From the NCBI GenBank assembly GCA_938091335.1, contig CALLJG010000008.1, positions 1 to 64,000 of the forward strand: a stretch of 64,000 nt of DNA. The letters run 5' to 3'. The position numbers and the translations under genes are program-made. The stretch is from an uncultured Thermodesulfobacterium sp. (GTDB lineage: Bacteria; Desulfobacterota; Thermodesulfobacteria; Thermodesulfobacteriales; Thermodesulfobacteriaceae). Below are positions 45,142-54,102 of this stretch, one piece after another; the first letter of the stretch is position 1, and the number at the start of each line of letters is the position of its first letter. The notes beneath the pieces are model-generated. The model ran no database searches and was not told the origin of the DNA. It was given only the letters and a program-made list of their open reading frames with translations.

Positions 45142-45495
45142 ATGATTTCCCATTATAGTTTCGGATTACTTATTTTTAAAAATCAGACCTTTAATAAGGA
45201 TCTTATAATCATTAAGACTTCTAATAAAGAAAAAATTTTACCTAACTGGTGGAGAAAAGAAGGGCATAGATTACAAATTGAAGATTTAGAAGAAGTTTGG
45301 AAAGAACCTATAGAATTTCTAATTATTGGAACAGGAGCTAGTGGATTAATGAAAGTTGATAAGGAAGTTGAAAAAAAAGCAAAAAAATTAAATATAAAAA
45401 TAGAAACTTATCTTACAAATAAAGCTATCAACAGATTTAATGAACTTTATTCTTCCAATAATTTATTAGCTGGAGCTTTTCATCTAACTTGTTAA
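45142..45495 (+). CDS. Mth938-like domain protein
   Basis: 117 residues. IEFLIIGTGASGLMKVDKEV is the core of the Mth938/NDUFAF3 fold (normally GTG...), preceded by LPNWWRKEGHRL. Function unproven; relatives include an assembly factor of respiratory complex I. Starts with the base after the prfA stop, and converges with the next gene one base apart. Confidence 0.85.
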   Translation: MISHYSFGLLIFKNQTFNKDLIIIKTSNKEKILPNWWRKEGHRLQIEDLEEVWKEPIEFLIIGTGASGLMKVDKEVEKKAKKLNIKIETYLTNKAINRFNELYSSNNLLAGAFHLTC

Positions 45496-45496
45496 T

Positions 45497-46558
45497 TTAT
45501 TCCCATCTCCAGGGATTGTCTTTTGATTCTGGTTTTTGCAAATAAGATGAACTTTGAGGTAAAGAAGGAGGTAAAGTGTTGTTTACCTCAGGGGAAGAAA
45601 CAGATTGAATAACTTGTTGATTTTGAGGAGTCTGAGTAACAGGTACTACCTGAGTAGGATATAAAAGGGGTTTTTCTTTTTCACCAAAAGGCCATATTCG
45701 AGACCAAACTTTTGAAAGAAATCCCTCTTTTTGAGAATAGTAGTAATAAGCAGGTGGTGGAGAATAAGGATAATAAGGTTGTGGAGGATAAACAGGAGGA
45801 TAATTAGAAAAATTAGAAGTTGTAGCATTTTTGCTCTTTTCCTCTTCCTCTTTAGCCCATCCTATAGTTCCTGTAGATAAATCAATCACTAAATTTTTAG
45901 TTAATCCTTCTATAAAGGGTTCTCCATAAGGATTTTTTGCTCTTGTTACTACCGGCTTTGTCTCACGAGGTGTGGTAGGGTAAAGATAGGGAGCATAATA
46001 GTAATACCCTCTTTCAGGATGTTCCTTTCCGAAACCGTACGGCGCCATTACATAGTAAGGTTCTTCCTGATAAAAATCTTCCTCTTTTCCTTCAATATAT
46101 TTTTTAGCTTTTCTTGCAAACCTTCCAAGCTGAGGAATAATTTCTGAGACATTTTTTACTTCTTGGAAAAATTGAGCAGGTTTTTTCTCCTCTGATAAAT
46201 CTAAGATTTGAGCATCTATACTAACTGCCTCTCCTAAAACAGTTACACTTCCCCATATTACATAATCGGATTTAAATTTAATCCCAAAATCTTTAGCTAA
46301 CTCTTTATTTATTTTTTCATAATTTTTAAGCTCCTCTTTTACTTTTTCCATCTCTATTATCTCAATTTTTGATGGAACAAATAAGCGACTAACTAACATT
46401 CCAGGTATGGCATCTTTTAAGTAATAATATTCTTGAGAAGAATAAACCTCAAAAGGTAAAATCAAAACCTTTTTAGAAACTATTGTATTTTCTTGAGCCC
46501 AATTTTTAGAAAAACATAAAAAAAGACCTAAGATTAAAAAAAATAAAACTTTTTTCAT
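45497..46558 (-). CDS. Exported TolB-N-like protein with Tyr/Pro-rich tail
   Basis: About 353 residues from the ATG at 46558 (AAAGGTGGTG ribosome site), beginning a signal peptide that ends ENWAQE-like at about residue 22. Residues ~25-150 resemble the TolB N-terminal/CsgG-like fold (KKVLILPFEVYSS; SDYVIWGSVTVLGEAVSIDAQILDL). The rest is low-complexity, rich in Tyr, Pro, Ser and Gln (PPQPYYPYSPPPAYYYYS). A periplasmic or surface protein of unknown role. Confidence 0.6.
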   Translation of the reverse strand: MKKVLFFLILGLFLCFSKNWAQENTIVSKKVLILPFEVYSSQEYYYLKDAIPGMLVSRLFVPSKIEIIEMEKVKEELKNYEKINKELAKDFGIKFKSDYVIWGSVTVLGEAVSIDAQILDLSEEKKPAQFFQEVKNVSEIIPQLGRFARKAKKYIEGKEEDFYQEEPYYVMAPYGFGKEHPERGYYYYAPYLYPTTPRETKPVVTRAKNPYGEPFIEGLTKNLVIDLSTGTIGWAKEEEEKSKNATTSNFSNYPPVYPPQPYYPYSPPPAYYYYSQKEGFLSKVWSRIWPFGEKEKPLLYPTQVVPVTQTPQNQQVIQSVSSPEVNNTLPPSLPQSSSYLQKPESKDNPWRWE

Positions 46559-46693
46559 AAATATCACCACCTTTTTAACAAGTAAAGTAATAAAATAATA
46601 ACCTATTTTAAAAATTTTGTCAAAATATAAAAAGCTATCAAAAATTTCAATCTTTGTTATATTTATACAAATAAATATGTAAGGAGGGGAAAA

Positions 46694-47101
46694 ATGAAAG
46701 TGGTGATAGCTTATGATGGATCTAAAGATTCTAAAGAAGGATTAAAAATAGCTCAAAAATTTTTAAAAGAAATGATTGATGAAGTAACTCTTCTTTATAT
46801 AGTTCGTAAAAGAGAAGAAATGAAAAAAGAGGAAGAAGAAAAAGAAATAGAAAAAGCTAAAAAACTTTTAGACGAAGCTAAAAATGAACTGAAGGATGCC
46901 TTTAAGATAAAAACTGAGATAATTTTAGATTATTCTATAGCTGAAGCAATTCTTCAATTTGTAGAAAAAGAAGAAGCTGATCTTTTAGTTATGGGAGCAC
47001 GGGGAGTAAGACCTGATATCATTAGATATACCTTAGGTAGTACAGCAGCAAAAGTAGTTAATTTTGCTCCTTGTTCTATATATATTGCTAAGAAAAAATA
47101 A
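46694..47101 (+). CDS. Single-domain universal stress protein
   Basis: 135 residues, one Usp domain: start MKVVIAYDGSKDSKEG, end MGARGVRPDIIRYTLGSTAAKVV (G-x2-G-x9-G-S). Charged helix EEEEKEIEKAKK in the middle. Ribosome site AAGGAGGGG precedes the ATG. Leads into the heme genes with a 5-base gap. Confidence 0.92.
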   Translation: MKVVIAYDGSKDSKEGLKIAQKFLKEMIDEVTLLYIVRKREEMKKEEEEKEIEKAKKLLDEAKNELKDAFKIKTEIILDYSIAEAILQFVEKEEADLLVMGARGVRPDIIRYTLGSTAAKVVNFAPCSIYIAKKK

Positions 47102-47106
47102 AAATA

Positions 47107-47931
47107 ATGGCAAATTTATTCCTTTTTCTATCTTTTTTTATTTATTTAATTTGTTGGATAGGATTTGGTTTTTATTTTAAAACGATGAAAAAAGAGGTTT
47201 TAAGGTATGCACAGGGAATTTTAATTTTAGGATTTTTCTCTCACTCACTTTTTTGGATAATAAAACTTTATGAAATATTTTCTTTATCAATTCTTTCTTT
47301 TAAGGATGTTTTAAATTTTGTCTCTTGGGAACTTATTCTTATATATTTCTTTTTTTCTTTTTCTCCTTTAGAAATTTTTACAGCAGGCTTTTTTTTGCTT
47401 CCCATGGTATTAGTAATTTTTGGTATTTCTTATCTTTTCCCTCAACAAATATTTTCTCCTTTTAGTCCGCATTTTAAAACTCTTTGGTTTCCTATACATG
47501 CACTAACGGGCCTATTGTCTCATGGTTTTTTATTATTTGGGGTTAATGTGTCAATTATGTATCTTTTACAGGAAAGAGAAATTAAGAAAAAACAACTAGG
47601 GATTTTTTTTAAAAAACTTCCACCTCTTGAATATTTAGACAGAGTTAATGAAAAATGTCTCTATTTAGGATTTATTCTTTTATCTTTAGCTATAATAAGT
47701 GGAGCTATTTGGAGTGAATCAGCTTTTGGAAATTATTGGAGATGGTCTCCTAAGGAAGTTATTACCTTGGTTTTATGGTTTATTTATGCTATTTTAATTC
47801 ATCAAAGAGTTTTGATTGGTTGGAGAGGTAAAAAAGCAGCTTATATGTTTTTAGTAGGGTTTAGCCTATGGTGTATTAGTTTTTTTGTGATAAATTTATT
47901 TTCTAAAGGATTTCATACTTATGGCTTTTGA
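47107..47931 (+). CDS. HemX/CcsA-like cytochrome c assembly membrane protein
   Basis: 274 residues with about eight membrane helices. The heme-handling motif appears as GNYWRWSPKEVITLVLWFIYA (consensus WGxxWxWDPKE, here Ser for Asp), with His residues in FPIHALTG and LIHQR. It overlaps hemA by 11 bases, the classic hemX-hemA order, so it may tune GlutR level (HemX) or deliver heme (CcsA). Confidence 0.88.
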   Translation: MANLFLFLSFFIYLICWIGFGFYFKTMKKEVLRYAQGILILGFFSHSLFWIIKLYEIFSLSILSFKDVLNFVSWELILIYFFFSFSPLEIFTAGFFLLPMVLVIFGISYLFPQQIFSPFSPHFKTLWFPIHALTGLLSHGFLLFGVNVSIMYLLQEREIKKKQLGIFFKKLPPLEYLDRVNEKCLYLGFILLSLAIISGAIWSESAFGNYWRWSPKEVITLVLWFIYAILIHQRVLIGWRGKKAAYMFLVGFSLWCISFFVINLFSKGFHTYGF

Positions 47932-49294
47932 TATAACTATCCTTTTAATTGGATTGAATCATAAAACTGCTCCTGTAGAGATTAGAGAAAAATTATCTTT
48001 TAAAAACTTCCCTTATCATCCTTTAGAAAAACTAAAAAATGATTTTCTTCCCTTTAAAGAAGCTTATTTTTTATCTACTTGTAATCGAGTAGAGTTTTGC
48101 TTTATCTTAGAAAATTCCAAAAAAGATAAATTTTTAGACAATTTTATCTCTTTTTTGGAAAAAGAGGTTCTTTTACCATGGAATGAATTAAGTCAACATA
48201 TCTATTTTTTGGAAAATGAAGAAGCTGTAAAACATCTTTTTGAAGTTGCCTGCGGACTTGATTCAATGGTAATAGGAGAGCCTCAAATTTTAGGGCAAAT
48301 AAAAGAAGCCTATAAGGAGGCTTTAAACTTCAAAACATCTGGAATTATTTTAAATAGATTATTTCACAGATGTTTTTTTGTAGCTAAAAGAGTAAGAACA
48401 GAAACAGGAATTGGAGGAGGAGCAGTCTCTATAAGTTATGCTGCATATGGACTTGCTAAAAAAATTCTTGGTTCTCTAAGAGAAAAAAATTTACTTTTAT
48501 TAGGTGCAGGAGAAATGGCTGAACTTGCTTGTATGCACTTTCTTTCTGGAGGTATTAAAAAAATATTAATTGCTAACAGAACCCTTTCAAAGGCTTTAGA
48601 ACTTGCTGAAAAATTTAAAGGGTATGCATATTCTTTGGATGAATTACCAACAGCCTTAACTTTAGCAGATATCGTAATTTCATCTACTTCTGCACCATCT
48701 TATATTATAACCAAAAATTTAGTTGCTTCTGTTTTAAAACCAAGAAAATATAAACCTTTATTTATAATCGATATAGCAGTACCAAGAAATGTAGAACCAG
48801 AAGTTAATAAATTAGAAAATGTTTTTCTTTATAATATAGATGATCTTAAATCAGTAGTGGAGGAAAATTTAAAAGAAAGACAAAAAGAAGCACTTAGAGC
48901 TAAAATTATTCTAGAAGAGGAGGTTTTTAAATTTCAAAAATGGCTTAAAGAATTAGATTTTTATCCCACTTTAAAAGCTTTAACTGAAAAAGCTGAAATT
49001 ATTAGAGAAAAAGAACTTTCAAAAACCTTAAAAAAACTTAAAAACTTATCTAAAGAAGAAATAGAAGCTATTGAAATTTTAACTCGTTCTTTAATTCAAA
49101 AACTCTTATATTATCCTATAAATTTTATTAAAAAAAGTTATCATGAAGAGGGCAAATATGCAATAAGCCTAATAAGGCAAATTTTTGAGCTTGACGAACC
49201 TTTCAAAGAAGTAAGTGACAGTGAACTTGAAGAATTATTTAACATTTCAGAAAAGAATAAAATTTCTGAACAAAAAAAGGAATTGATCCAATAA
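47921..49294 (+). CDS. hemA: Glutamyl-tRNA reductase
   Basis: 457 residues; NADPH-dependent reduction of glutamyl-tRNA to glutamate-1-semialdehyde, first step of tetrapyrrole synthesis. The catalytic Cys is in FLSTCNRVEF, NADPH site LLLGAGEMAELA, and the C-terminal dimerisation helices are full length. Faces ssb with 7 bases between. Confidence 0.97.
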   Translation: MAFDITILLIGLNHKTAPVEIREKLSFKNFPYHPLEKLKNDFLPFKEAYFLSTCNRVEFCFILENSKKDKFLDNFISFLEKEVLLPWNELSQHIYFLENEEAVKHLFEVACGLDSMVIGEPQILGQIKEAYKEALNFKTSGIILNRLFHRCFFVAKRVRTETGIGGGAVSISYAAYGLAKKILGSLREKNLLLLGAGEMAELACMHFLSGGIKKILIANRTLSKALELAEKFKGYAYSLDELPTALTLADIVISSTSAPSYIITKNLVASVLKPRKYKPLFIIDIAVPRNVEPEVNKLENVFLYNIDDLKSVVEENLKERQKEALRAKIILEEEVFKFQKWLKELDFYPTLKALTEKAEIIREKELSKTLKKLKNLSKEEIEAIEILTRSLIQKLLYYPINFIKKSYHEEGKYAISLIRQIFELDEPFKEVSDSELEELFNISEKNKISEQKKELIQ

Positions 49295-49301
49295 AAATAA
49301 A

Positions 49302-49724
49302 TTAAAAGGGAATATCTTCATCTTCAAAATCTTCTTCTAAATTTTGTGAATTCATTTCTTCTGAAAAATTAATTTTCTTTTCTTCTAATTCTGAGGATAA
49401 CCTTTTTTCCAAAATTTGAAGATTATTAGCTACTATTTCAGTAACATATCTTTGAAATCCTTGTTTATCTTCAAACTTTCTAGTTCTAAGCTTGCCTTCT
49501 ATGTAAACTCTAATACCTTTAGATAAATACTCTCCACAAAATTCTGCCAATTTTCCAAAGGCTACTATCCTATGCCATTCAGTAAGCACTTCTTTTTCTC
49601 CATTTCTAATTATCACTTCATTAGTCGCTATCCTAAAAGTAGCTATTGGTTTCCCATCTAAAGTATATCTAATCTCAGGATCTGCCCCGAGTCTTCCTAT
49701 TAAAATAACTTTGTTTACACTCAT
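49302..49724 (-). CDS. ssb: Single-stranded DNA-binding protein
   Basis: 140 residues: OB fold (1-~108; NKVILIGRLGADPEIRYT, EWHRIVAFGKLAE) and an acidic tail ending in DEDIPF, the docking tip for RecO and other partners. Monocistronic. Confidence 0.97.
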   Translation of the reverse strand: MSVNKVILIGRLGADPEIRYTLDGKPIATFRIATNEVIIRNGEKEVLTEWHRIVAFGKLAEFCGEYLSKGIRVYIEGKLRTRKFEDKQGFQRYVTEIVANNLQILEKRLSSELEEKKINFSEEMNSQNLEEDFEDEDIPF

Positions 49725-49792
49725 TATTGTTTTATAATAGAGCAGTTTTAATTTTTTTCAATTTATATTAAATTAAAATATCTTAAAAAAAT

Positions 49793-50824
49793 ATGAAAGC
49801 CTGGGCAATAGAAAAAATTTCAAATATTTCTAAAACACAAAATTTTTTAAATTTGATTGAATTAGAAGATCCAGTTCCTTCAAAAAATGAAATTATAATA
49901 AAGGTTTATGCATGTGGTATTTGCCATACTGAAATAGATGAAATAGAAGGAAGAGTTTTACCTTCTTTTTTCCCTATTATCCCTGGACATCAAATAGTCG
50001 GAGAGGTAGTCGAAGTAGGAAAAGAGGTTACAAGATTTAAAGTTGGAGACAGAGCTGGGGCTGGTTGGATTTATTCTTGTTGTGAAAAATGTGAATATTG
50101 TAAAAGAGGATTAGAAAATCTCTGTTTAAATTTTAAAGCAACAGGAAAAGATGCTCATGGAGGTTATGCAGAATATTTCAAAATAAAAGAAACTTTTGCT
50201 TTTCATTTACCTAAAACTTTTTCTTATGAAGAACTGGCACCTCTTTTTTGTGCAGGAGCTATTGGTTACAGAGCTATTAAACTTGCAAGTCCTAAAGATG
50301 AACAAAATATTGGATTAGTTGGATTTGGAGCATCTGCTCATTTAATTTTAAAACTTATTAAGGCTCTTTTCCCTTTTTCTAAAATTTTCGTTTTTACAAG
50401 AGATCCTGAAAAAAGAAAGTTTGCTTTAGATCTTGGAGCTTTTTGGGCAGGAGATATAGAAGAAGAACCTCCTAAAAAACTTCATTGCGCAATTGATACT
50501 ACCCCTGTTTGGAAACCACCCTTAGCAGTTTTAAAATTTCTTGTTCCAGGAGGAAGACTTGTAATAAATGCTATTAGAAAAGAAAATAAAGATAAAGAAG
50601 CTTTTTTAAGTTTAGATTATTCTCAGGATCTATGGTTAGAAAAGGAAATAAAAAGTGTAGCCAATGTAACAAGAAAAGATATAATGGAATTTTTAAAACT
50701 TGCAGAAACTTTTAATATTAAGCCAAAGGTAAAAATTTATCCCTTTGAAAAAGCAGAACAAGCTATCAAAGATATAAAAGAAAAAAAGATAAAAGGAGCT
50801 AATGTTTTAAAAATAGTGAAATGA
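49793..50824 (+). CDS. Zinc-dependent alcohol dehydrogenase family protein
   Basis: 343-residue MDR dehydrogenase. Catalytic zinc residues Cys41 (CGICHTE) and His66 (PGHQIVGEV); structural zinc Cys97, Cys100, Cys103 and Cys111; Rossmann site GLVGFGASAHL, with Ala in the third glycine place. Substrate undetermined. Overlaps ispF by 4 bases. Confidence 0.9.
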   Translation: MKAWAIEKISNISKTQNFLNLIELEDPVPSKNEIIIKVYACGICHTEIDEIEGRVLPSFFPIIPGHQIVGEVVEVGKEVTRFKVGDRAGAGWIYSCCEKCEYCKRGLENLCLNFKATGKDAHGGYAEYFKIKETFAFHLPKTFSYEELAPLFCAGAIGYRAIKLASPKDEQNIGLVGFGASAHLILKLIKALFPFSKIFVFTRDPEKRKFALDLGAFWAGDIEEEPPKKLHCAIDTTPVWKPPLAVLKFLVPGGRLVINAIRKENKDKEAFLSLDYSQDLWLEKEIKSVANVTRKDIMEFLKLAETFNIKPKVKIYPFEKAEQAIKDIKEKKIKGANVLKIVK

Positions 50825-51300
50825 ATTTTAAATTTGCTTTAGGTTTCGATATTCATAAATTAGTCCCTAACAGAAAATTAAAACTTTGCGGAATAGAAAT
50901 ACCTTATGAAAAGGGACTTCTTGGATACTCTGATGGAGATGTTGGATTACATGCTCTTATAGATGCTGCTCTGGCTGCAGCTGGTTTTCCTGATATGGGG
51001 ATACTTTTCCCTGAAGGAGATCCTCAATATAAAAATATTGACAGTACTTTACTTCTTAAAAAAACCCTTAAACTTCTAAAAAAAAGTGGATTTAAAATTA
51101 TTCAGGTAGATCTCACTTTTATTTGTGATAAACCTAAACTTTCTGATTATTATTCTAAAATGAAAGAACAATTATCCAACCTTTTAAAAATAGAACCCTC
51201 TTATATTGGTATAAAGGCAAGAACTACAGAAGGATTGATAAAACATGAAGAAACAATAGCATGTATTTGTTTGGTAATTTTAGAAAAACTTGTTTTTTAA
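50821..51300 (+). CDS. ispF: 2-C-methyl-D-erythritol 2,4-cyclodiphosphate synthase
   Basis: 159 residues. GFDIHKL carries zinc ligands Asp10 and His12, and HALIDAALAAAGFPDMG the third His with the flexible loop; KARTTEG near the C-terminus is diagnostic. MEP pathway step upstream of the IspH encoded elsewhere in this window. Confidence 0.97.
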   Translation: MNFKFALGFDIHKLVPNRKLKLCGIEIPYEKGLLGYSDGDVGLHALIDAALAAAGFPDMGILFPEGDPQYKNIDSTLLLKKTLKLLKKSGFKIIQVDLTFICDKPKLSDYYSKMKEQLSNLLKIEPSYIGIKARTTEGLIKHEETIACICLVILEKLVF

Positions 51301-51326
51301 AAATAATGTGGTACCTTAATTCTAAA

Positions 51327-51378
51327 GATAGAAGACTGAGTTTTTAGAGTCCTATTCTCTAAAATCTCAACTTCTATC
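51327..51378. promoter_or_regulatory. Long imperfect inverted repeat (hairpin)
   Basis: Left arm 51327-51349 starts GATAGAAG and ends TTTTTAGAG; right arm 51357-51378 starts CTCTAAAAT and ends CTTCTATC. About 20 of 22 bases pair across a 7-base loop. No T-run follows, so it is not a normal terminator. It lies 24 bases before the SlyD-like ATG and would fold in that gene's leader RNA. Confidence 0.65.
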
Positions 51379-51402
51379 AATTAAACTAAAGGAGTTAAAA
51401 AA

Positions 51403-51867
51403 ATGCGTAAAGTCCAAATGGGAGATGTGGTAAGTATTCATTGTATTGGTAAACTTAAAAATGGAGAAATTTTTGAGAATACTTATGATGCTGAACCTTT
51501 TATTTTTCAAGTTGGTTCTCCTGAGATAATTCCTGGTTTATCAGAAGCTCTCATTGGTATGGAAGAAGGAGAAGTAAAAGAAGTTTTAATTCCTTACGAT
51601 AAAGCTTTTGGTCCAAGAGACGAAAATTTAGTAAGAACTATTCCTAGAGATGCTTTAAGCTTGAATATAGAACCAGAAGCTGGACTAATGTTAAATCTTA
51701 TAATAGACACTCCTCAAGGAGAAATGAGCTTTCCTGCCATTATAGTAAAAGTAACAGATAATGAAATTGTTCTTGATCTTAATCCCCCTTTAGCAGGGGA
51801 AGATCTTTTTTTTCAAATTAAACTTTTAAAAATTATTACCCTAGAGGAAGAAGAAATAATTTCTTAA
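51403..51867 (+). CDS. FKBP/SlyD-like peptidylprolyl isomerase
   Basis: 154 residues, FKBP fold split by an insert-in-flap domain: GDVVSIHCIGKLKNGEIFENT, then VGSPEIIPGLSEALIGMEEGE, then insert ~65-125, then NPPLAGEDLFFQIKLL (variant of NHPLAGK). No His-rich nickel tail as in E. coli SlyD. A ribosome site AAAGGAG precedes the ATG; the leader holds the long inverted repeat. Confidence 0.92.
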   Translation: MRKVQMGDVVSIHCIGKLKNGEIFENTYDAEPFIFQVGSPEIIPGLSEALIGMEEGEVKEVLIPYDKAFGPRDENLVRTIPRDALSLNIEPEAGLMLNLIIDTPQGEMSFPAIIVKVTDNEIVLDLNPPLAGEDLFFQIKLLKIITLEEEEIIS

Positions 51868-52003
51868 TTCCTAAGCAATTATTTTGATTACTTAAATCTT
51901 TAACAATCTAGAAGCATTCTAAAACATAACAATTGTATTCTATAGGTCCTTTAAAAAGCGCATCTGATAATCCTGACAATGAGGATGGTAAAATATTTTT
52001 CTC

Positions 52004-52032
52004 TTGACAAAACTGATTTAATTTATTAATTT
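52004..52032 (+). promoter_or_regulatory. Putative promoter of tRNA-Ala
   Basis: TTGACA at 52004-52009 and TAATTT at 52027-52032 with 17-base spacing, ending 10 bases before the tRNA gene. Confidence 0.55.
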
Positions 52033-52042
52033 AAATAGAAAA

Positions 52043-52114
52043 GGGGCCGTAGCTCAGCGGGAGAGCGCGTGAATGGCATTCACGAGGTCGTGGGTTCAAG
52101 TCCCACCGGCTCCA
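52043..52114 (+). tRNA. tRNA-Ala (anticodon GGC), element insertion site
   Basis: A 72-base cloverleaf: acceptor GGGGCCG/CGGCTCC with the G3:U70 pair that identifies alanine tRNAs, D-arm GCTC/GAGC, anticodon stem CGTGA/TCACG with loop ATGGCAT (GGC), T-loop GGGTTCAAGTCCC, discriminator A. An integrase gene begins 260 bases downstream, so its 3' part is the probable attachment site. Confidence 0.97.
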
Positions 52115-52238
52115 CAAATATTAAATATCTTAATAGAGTATAACATTTCACTAAATCCAACAAAGTCTCATCAATCAAGGCTTTTATGGTTTTTAAAGTC
52201 TAAAATAATTTTATAAAATTTCATTTAATCTTGAAAAA

Positions 52239-52351
52239 GTGTTGGTATATGTTATGGTATTTGAGAAGGGTGTTGGTATTTAGGGTTTATGTTTTTGGAG
52301 TTTATGTTTTGGTATATTTTGGGGTTTATGTGTTGTGGGAGGTGTTGGTAT
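52239..52351 (+). repeat. Direct repeats upstream of integrase (arm-site-like)
   Basis: GTGTTGGTAT occurs at 52239-52248, 52270-52279 and 52342-52351, and GTTTATGT at 52285-52292, 52300-52307 and 52324-52331. The block is G/T-rich on the plus strand, unlike its surroundings, and fills the gap between tRNA and integrase. It looks like integrase or excisionase arm-binding sites; the rest of 52115-52374 holds nothing else recognised. Confidence 0.6.
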
Positions 52352-52374
52352 TGAAAAAAGTTTGGGGGTAGAGT

Positions 52375-53565
52375 ATGAGCAAGCTTACGGTTCAGAAAAT
52401 AAAGGCTTTAGAGCCAGCTGAGAAGCCTTATAAGGTGAGTGATGGTATGGGGTTATATCTTTTAGTTACTCCTCGAGGTAGCAAGTTATGGAGGATGAAT
52501 TATCGTTATAGGGGAAAGCAGAAGACTCTTTCATTTGGGGCTTATCCTATTATTTCTCTTCAGGAGGCAAGAAATTTTTGTTTAGAAGCAAAAAAATTAC
52601 TTGCTCAAGGTTTAGATCCGAGTGAGCATTTAAAAGGTAAAGTCTATAGAGATTCATCTGTTCTTTTCAAAAACATAGCTGAGGATTTTTATTCCAAATA
52701 TGCATCTTCTTGGGATGAAGAATATGCTAGTACTGTAAAGCTAAGGCTTCAAAAATGGATTTATCCTATAATTGGAGACAAGCCTATTAATGAAATTACA
52801 ATACAAGATATAACAAAAATTTTGGACATCCTTATAGAACATCAAAAACATGGTACAGCTAAAAAAGTTAAACTAATTATTGGTCAAATTTTTAGATATG
52901 CTGTTTTAAAAGGGTTAACAAATTTTGATCCAACTCAAGTTTTAAAAGGATACATAAAGCATAAAGAGAAGCATTATCCAGCTGCTACTACACCTGAAGC
53001 ATTTAAATCTATTTTACTAGCTATCTGGGATTATCCACATTCTATTACAATAAAAAATGCGTTGCGAACATTAATATACACTTTCCAGAGACCTGGTGAA
53101 GTTGTCTCAATGAAATGGAGTCAGATAGATTTAAAAAGAAAGGAGTGGTTATTTACACTAAGCAAAGTTCAAAGAGAGCATATTGTACCATTATCAAGAC
53201 AGATGTGTAAAATCTTAGAAGAACAAAAAAAGTTTACAGAGTATCTAGAATCACCTTTTGTATTTCCTTCAATTACCAGTCCTAAGACAAGACCAATAAG
53301 AGTTGAAACATTAAATGCTGCCTTAAAAAGAATAGGTATAAATACAAAAGAAGAACAAACAAGTCATGGATTTAGAGCAGTTGCAAGAACTTTATTACAC
53401 GAAGTTTTAGGGTATGAACCAGATGTAATTGAACATCAACTTGGACATATGGTCCCAGATAGACTGGGAAAAGCTTATAATCGGACAAGATTTATAGAAA
53501 AACGAAGAGAAATGATGCAAAAATGGGCAGATTATGTGGACTCACTAATAAAAAACAACTCATAA
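52375..53565 (+). CDS. int: P4-type tyrosine integrase
   Basis: 396 residues: N-terminal DUF4102 arm-binding domain (1-~85; KPYKVSDGMGLYLLVTPRGSKLWRMNY), core-binding domain (~95-190) and catalytic domain with Arg in YTFQRPGEVVSMKW, HGFRAVARTLL (H-x-x-R), HQLGH and nucleophile Tyr in GKAYNRTRF. Complete, so integration and excision are plausible. Such integrases insert at tRNA 3' ends, matching the adjacent tRNA-Ala. Converges with the alpA-like gene 3 bases away. Confidence 0.96.
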   Translation: MSKLTVQKIKALEPAEKPYKVSDGMGLYLLVTPRGSKLWRMNYRYRGKQKTLSFGAYPIISLQEARNFCLEAKKLLAQGLDPSEHLKGKVYRDSSVLFKNIAEDFYSKYASSWDEEYASTVKLRLQKWIYPIIGDKPINEITIQDITKILDILIEHQKHGTAKKVKLIIGQIFRYAVLKGLTNFDPTQVLKGYIKHKEKHYPAATTPEAFKSILLAIWDYPHSITIKNALRTLIYTFQRPGEVVSMKWSQIDLKRKEWLFTLSKVQREHIVPLSRQMCKILEEQKKFTEYLESPFVFPSITSPKTRPIRVETLNAALKRIGINTKEEQTSHGFRAVARTLLHEVLGYEPDVIEHQLGHMVPDRLGKAYNRTRFIEKRREMMQKWADYVDSLIKNNS

Positions 53566-53568
53566 CAA

Positions 53569-53763
53569 TTATACATTTTCCTGTCTTTGTTGTTTATATC
53601 TTTTAATCATCCATTTATCAATTTCAACTTTATCCCAAATAAGTAGTCTTTGCCCAAGACGTATAGGTTGTGGAAATTCCCCTTTGCGAAGTAAACGAAA
53701 TATAGAAGCTCTTGAAATCTTTACATAATTTGTTAACTCTTTCAACCTAAAATATCTTTGCAT
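53569..53763 (-). CDS. AlpA-family DNA-binding regulator / excisionase
   Basis: 64 residues, a MerR-like winged helix: LKELTNYVKISRASIFRLLRKG then FPQPIRLGQRLLIWDKVEIDKWM, the AlpA pattern. Such proteins act as excisionase or activate the integrase. A GGGGG-type ribosome site precedes its ATG. Last gene of the minus-strand element block. Confidence 0.9.
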   Translation of the reverse strand: MQRYFRLKELTNYVKISRASIFRLLRKGEFPQPIRLGQRLLIWDKVEIDKWMIKRYKQQRQENV

Positions 53764-53839
53764 ATAATACCCCCTGGAAATTTGTGAGCTTTTTATAGAT
53801 AATTAGAAATTTTCAATTATTATCGTCTATTTATCGTCA

Positions 53840-54037
53840 TTAATCATCAAAAGGACGATATTCTGCAAAATACCAATCATCATAATCATCACGTCTTCTG
53901 GTTTTCCTTTCTTTCCCTTCTGATTCAGATGCATGTTTTTCTATATATCTTCTTAAAGCAAGAAAGCATTGGTGAATAGCTACAAAAAACTTTTGACCTA
54001 GATGTTCTAACTTGCCTAAATTTTTATCCTCTCTCAT
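53840..54037 (-). CDS. Small charged protein, unknown
   Basis: 65 residues, with an AAGGAGGT ribosome site before the ATG. A middle helix (FVAIHQCFLALRRYIEKHA) is followed by a charged stretch (ESEGKERKTRRRDDYDDW) and an acidic, aromatic end. No known family recognised. It sits between alpA-like and the gene downstream of traG in the conjugative element. Confidence 0.6.
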   Translation of the reverse strand: MREDKNLGKLEHLGQKFFVAIHQCFLALRRYIEKHASESEGKERKTRRRDDYDDWYFAEYRPFDD

Positions 54038-54102
54038 ATTTTTACCTCCTTAACTATTATTTATATTTCTATTAATTATAATTAGAACTTTAAAAAAGTG
54101 AC

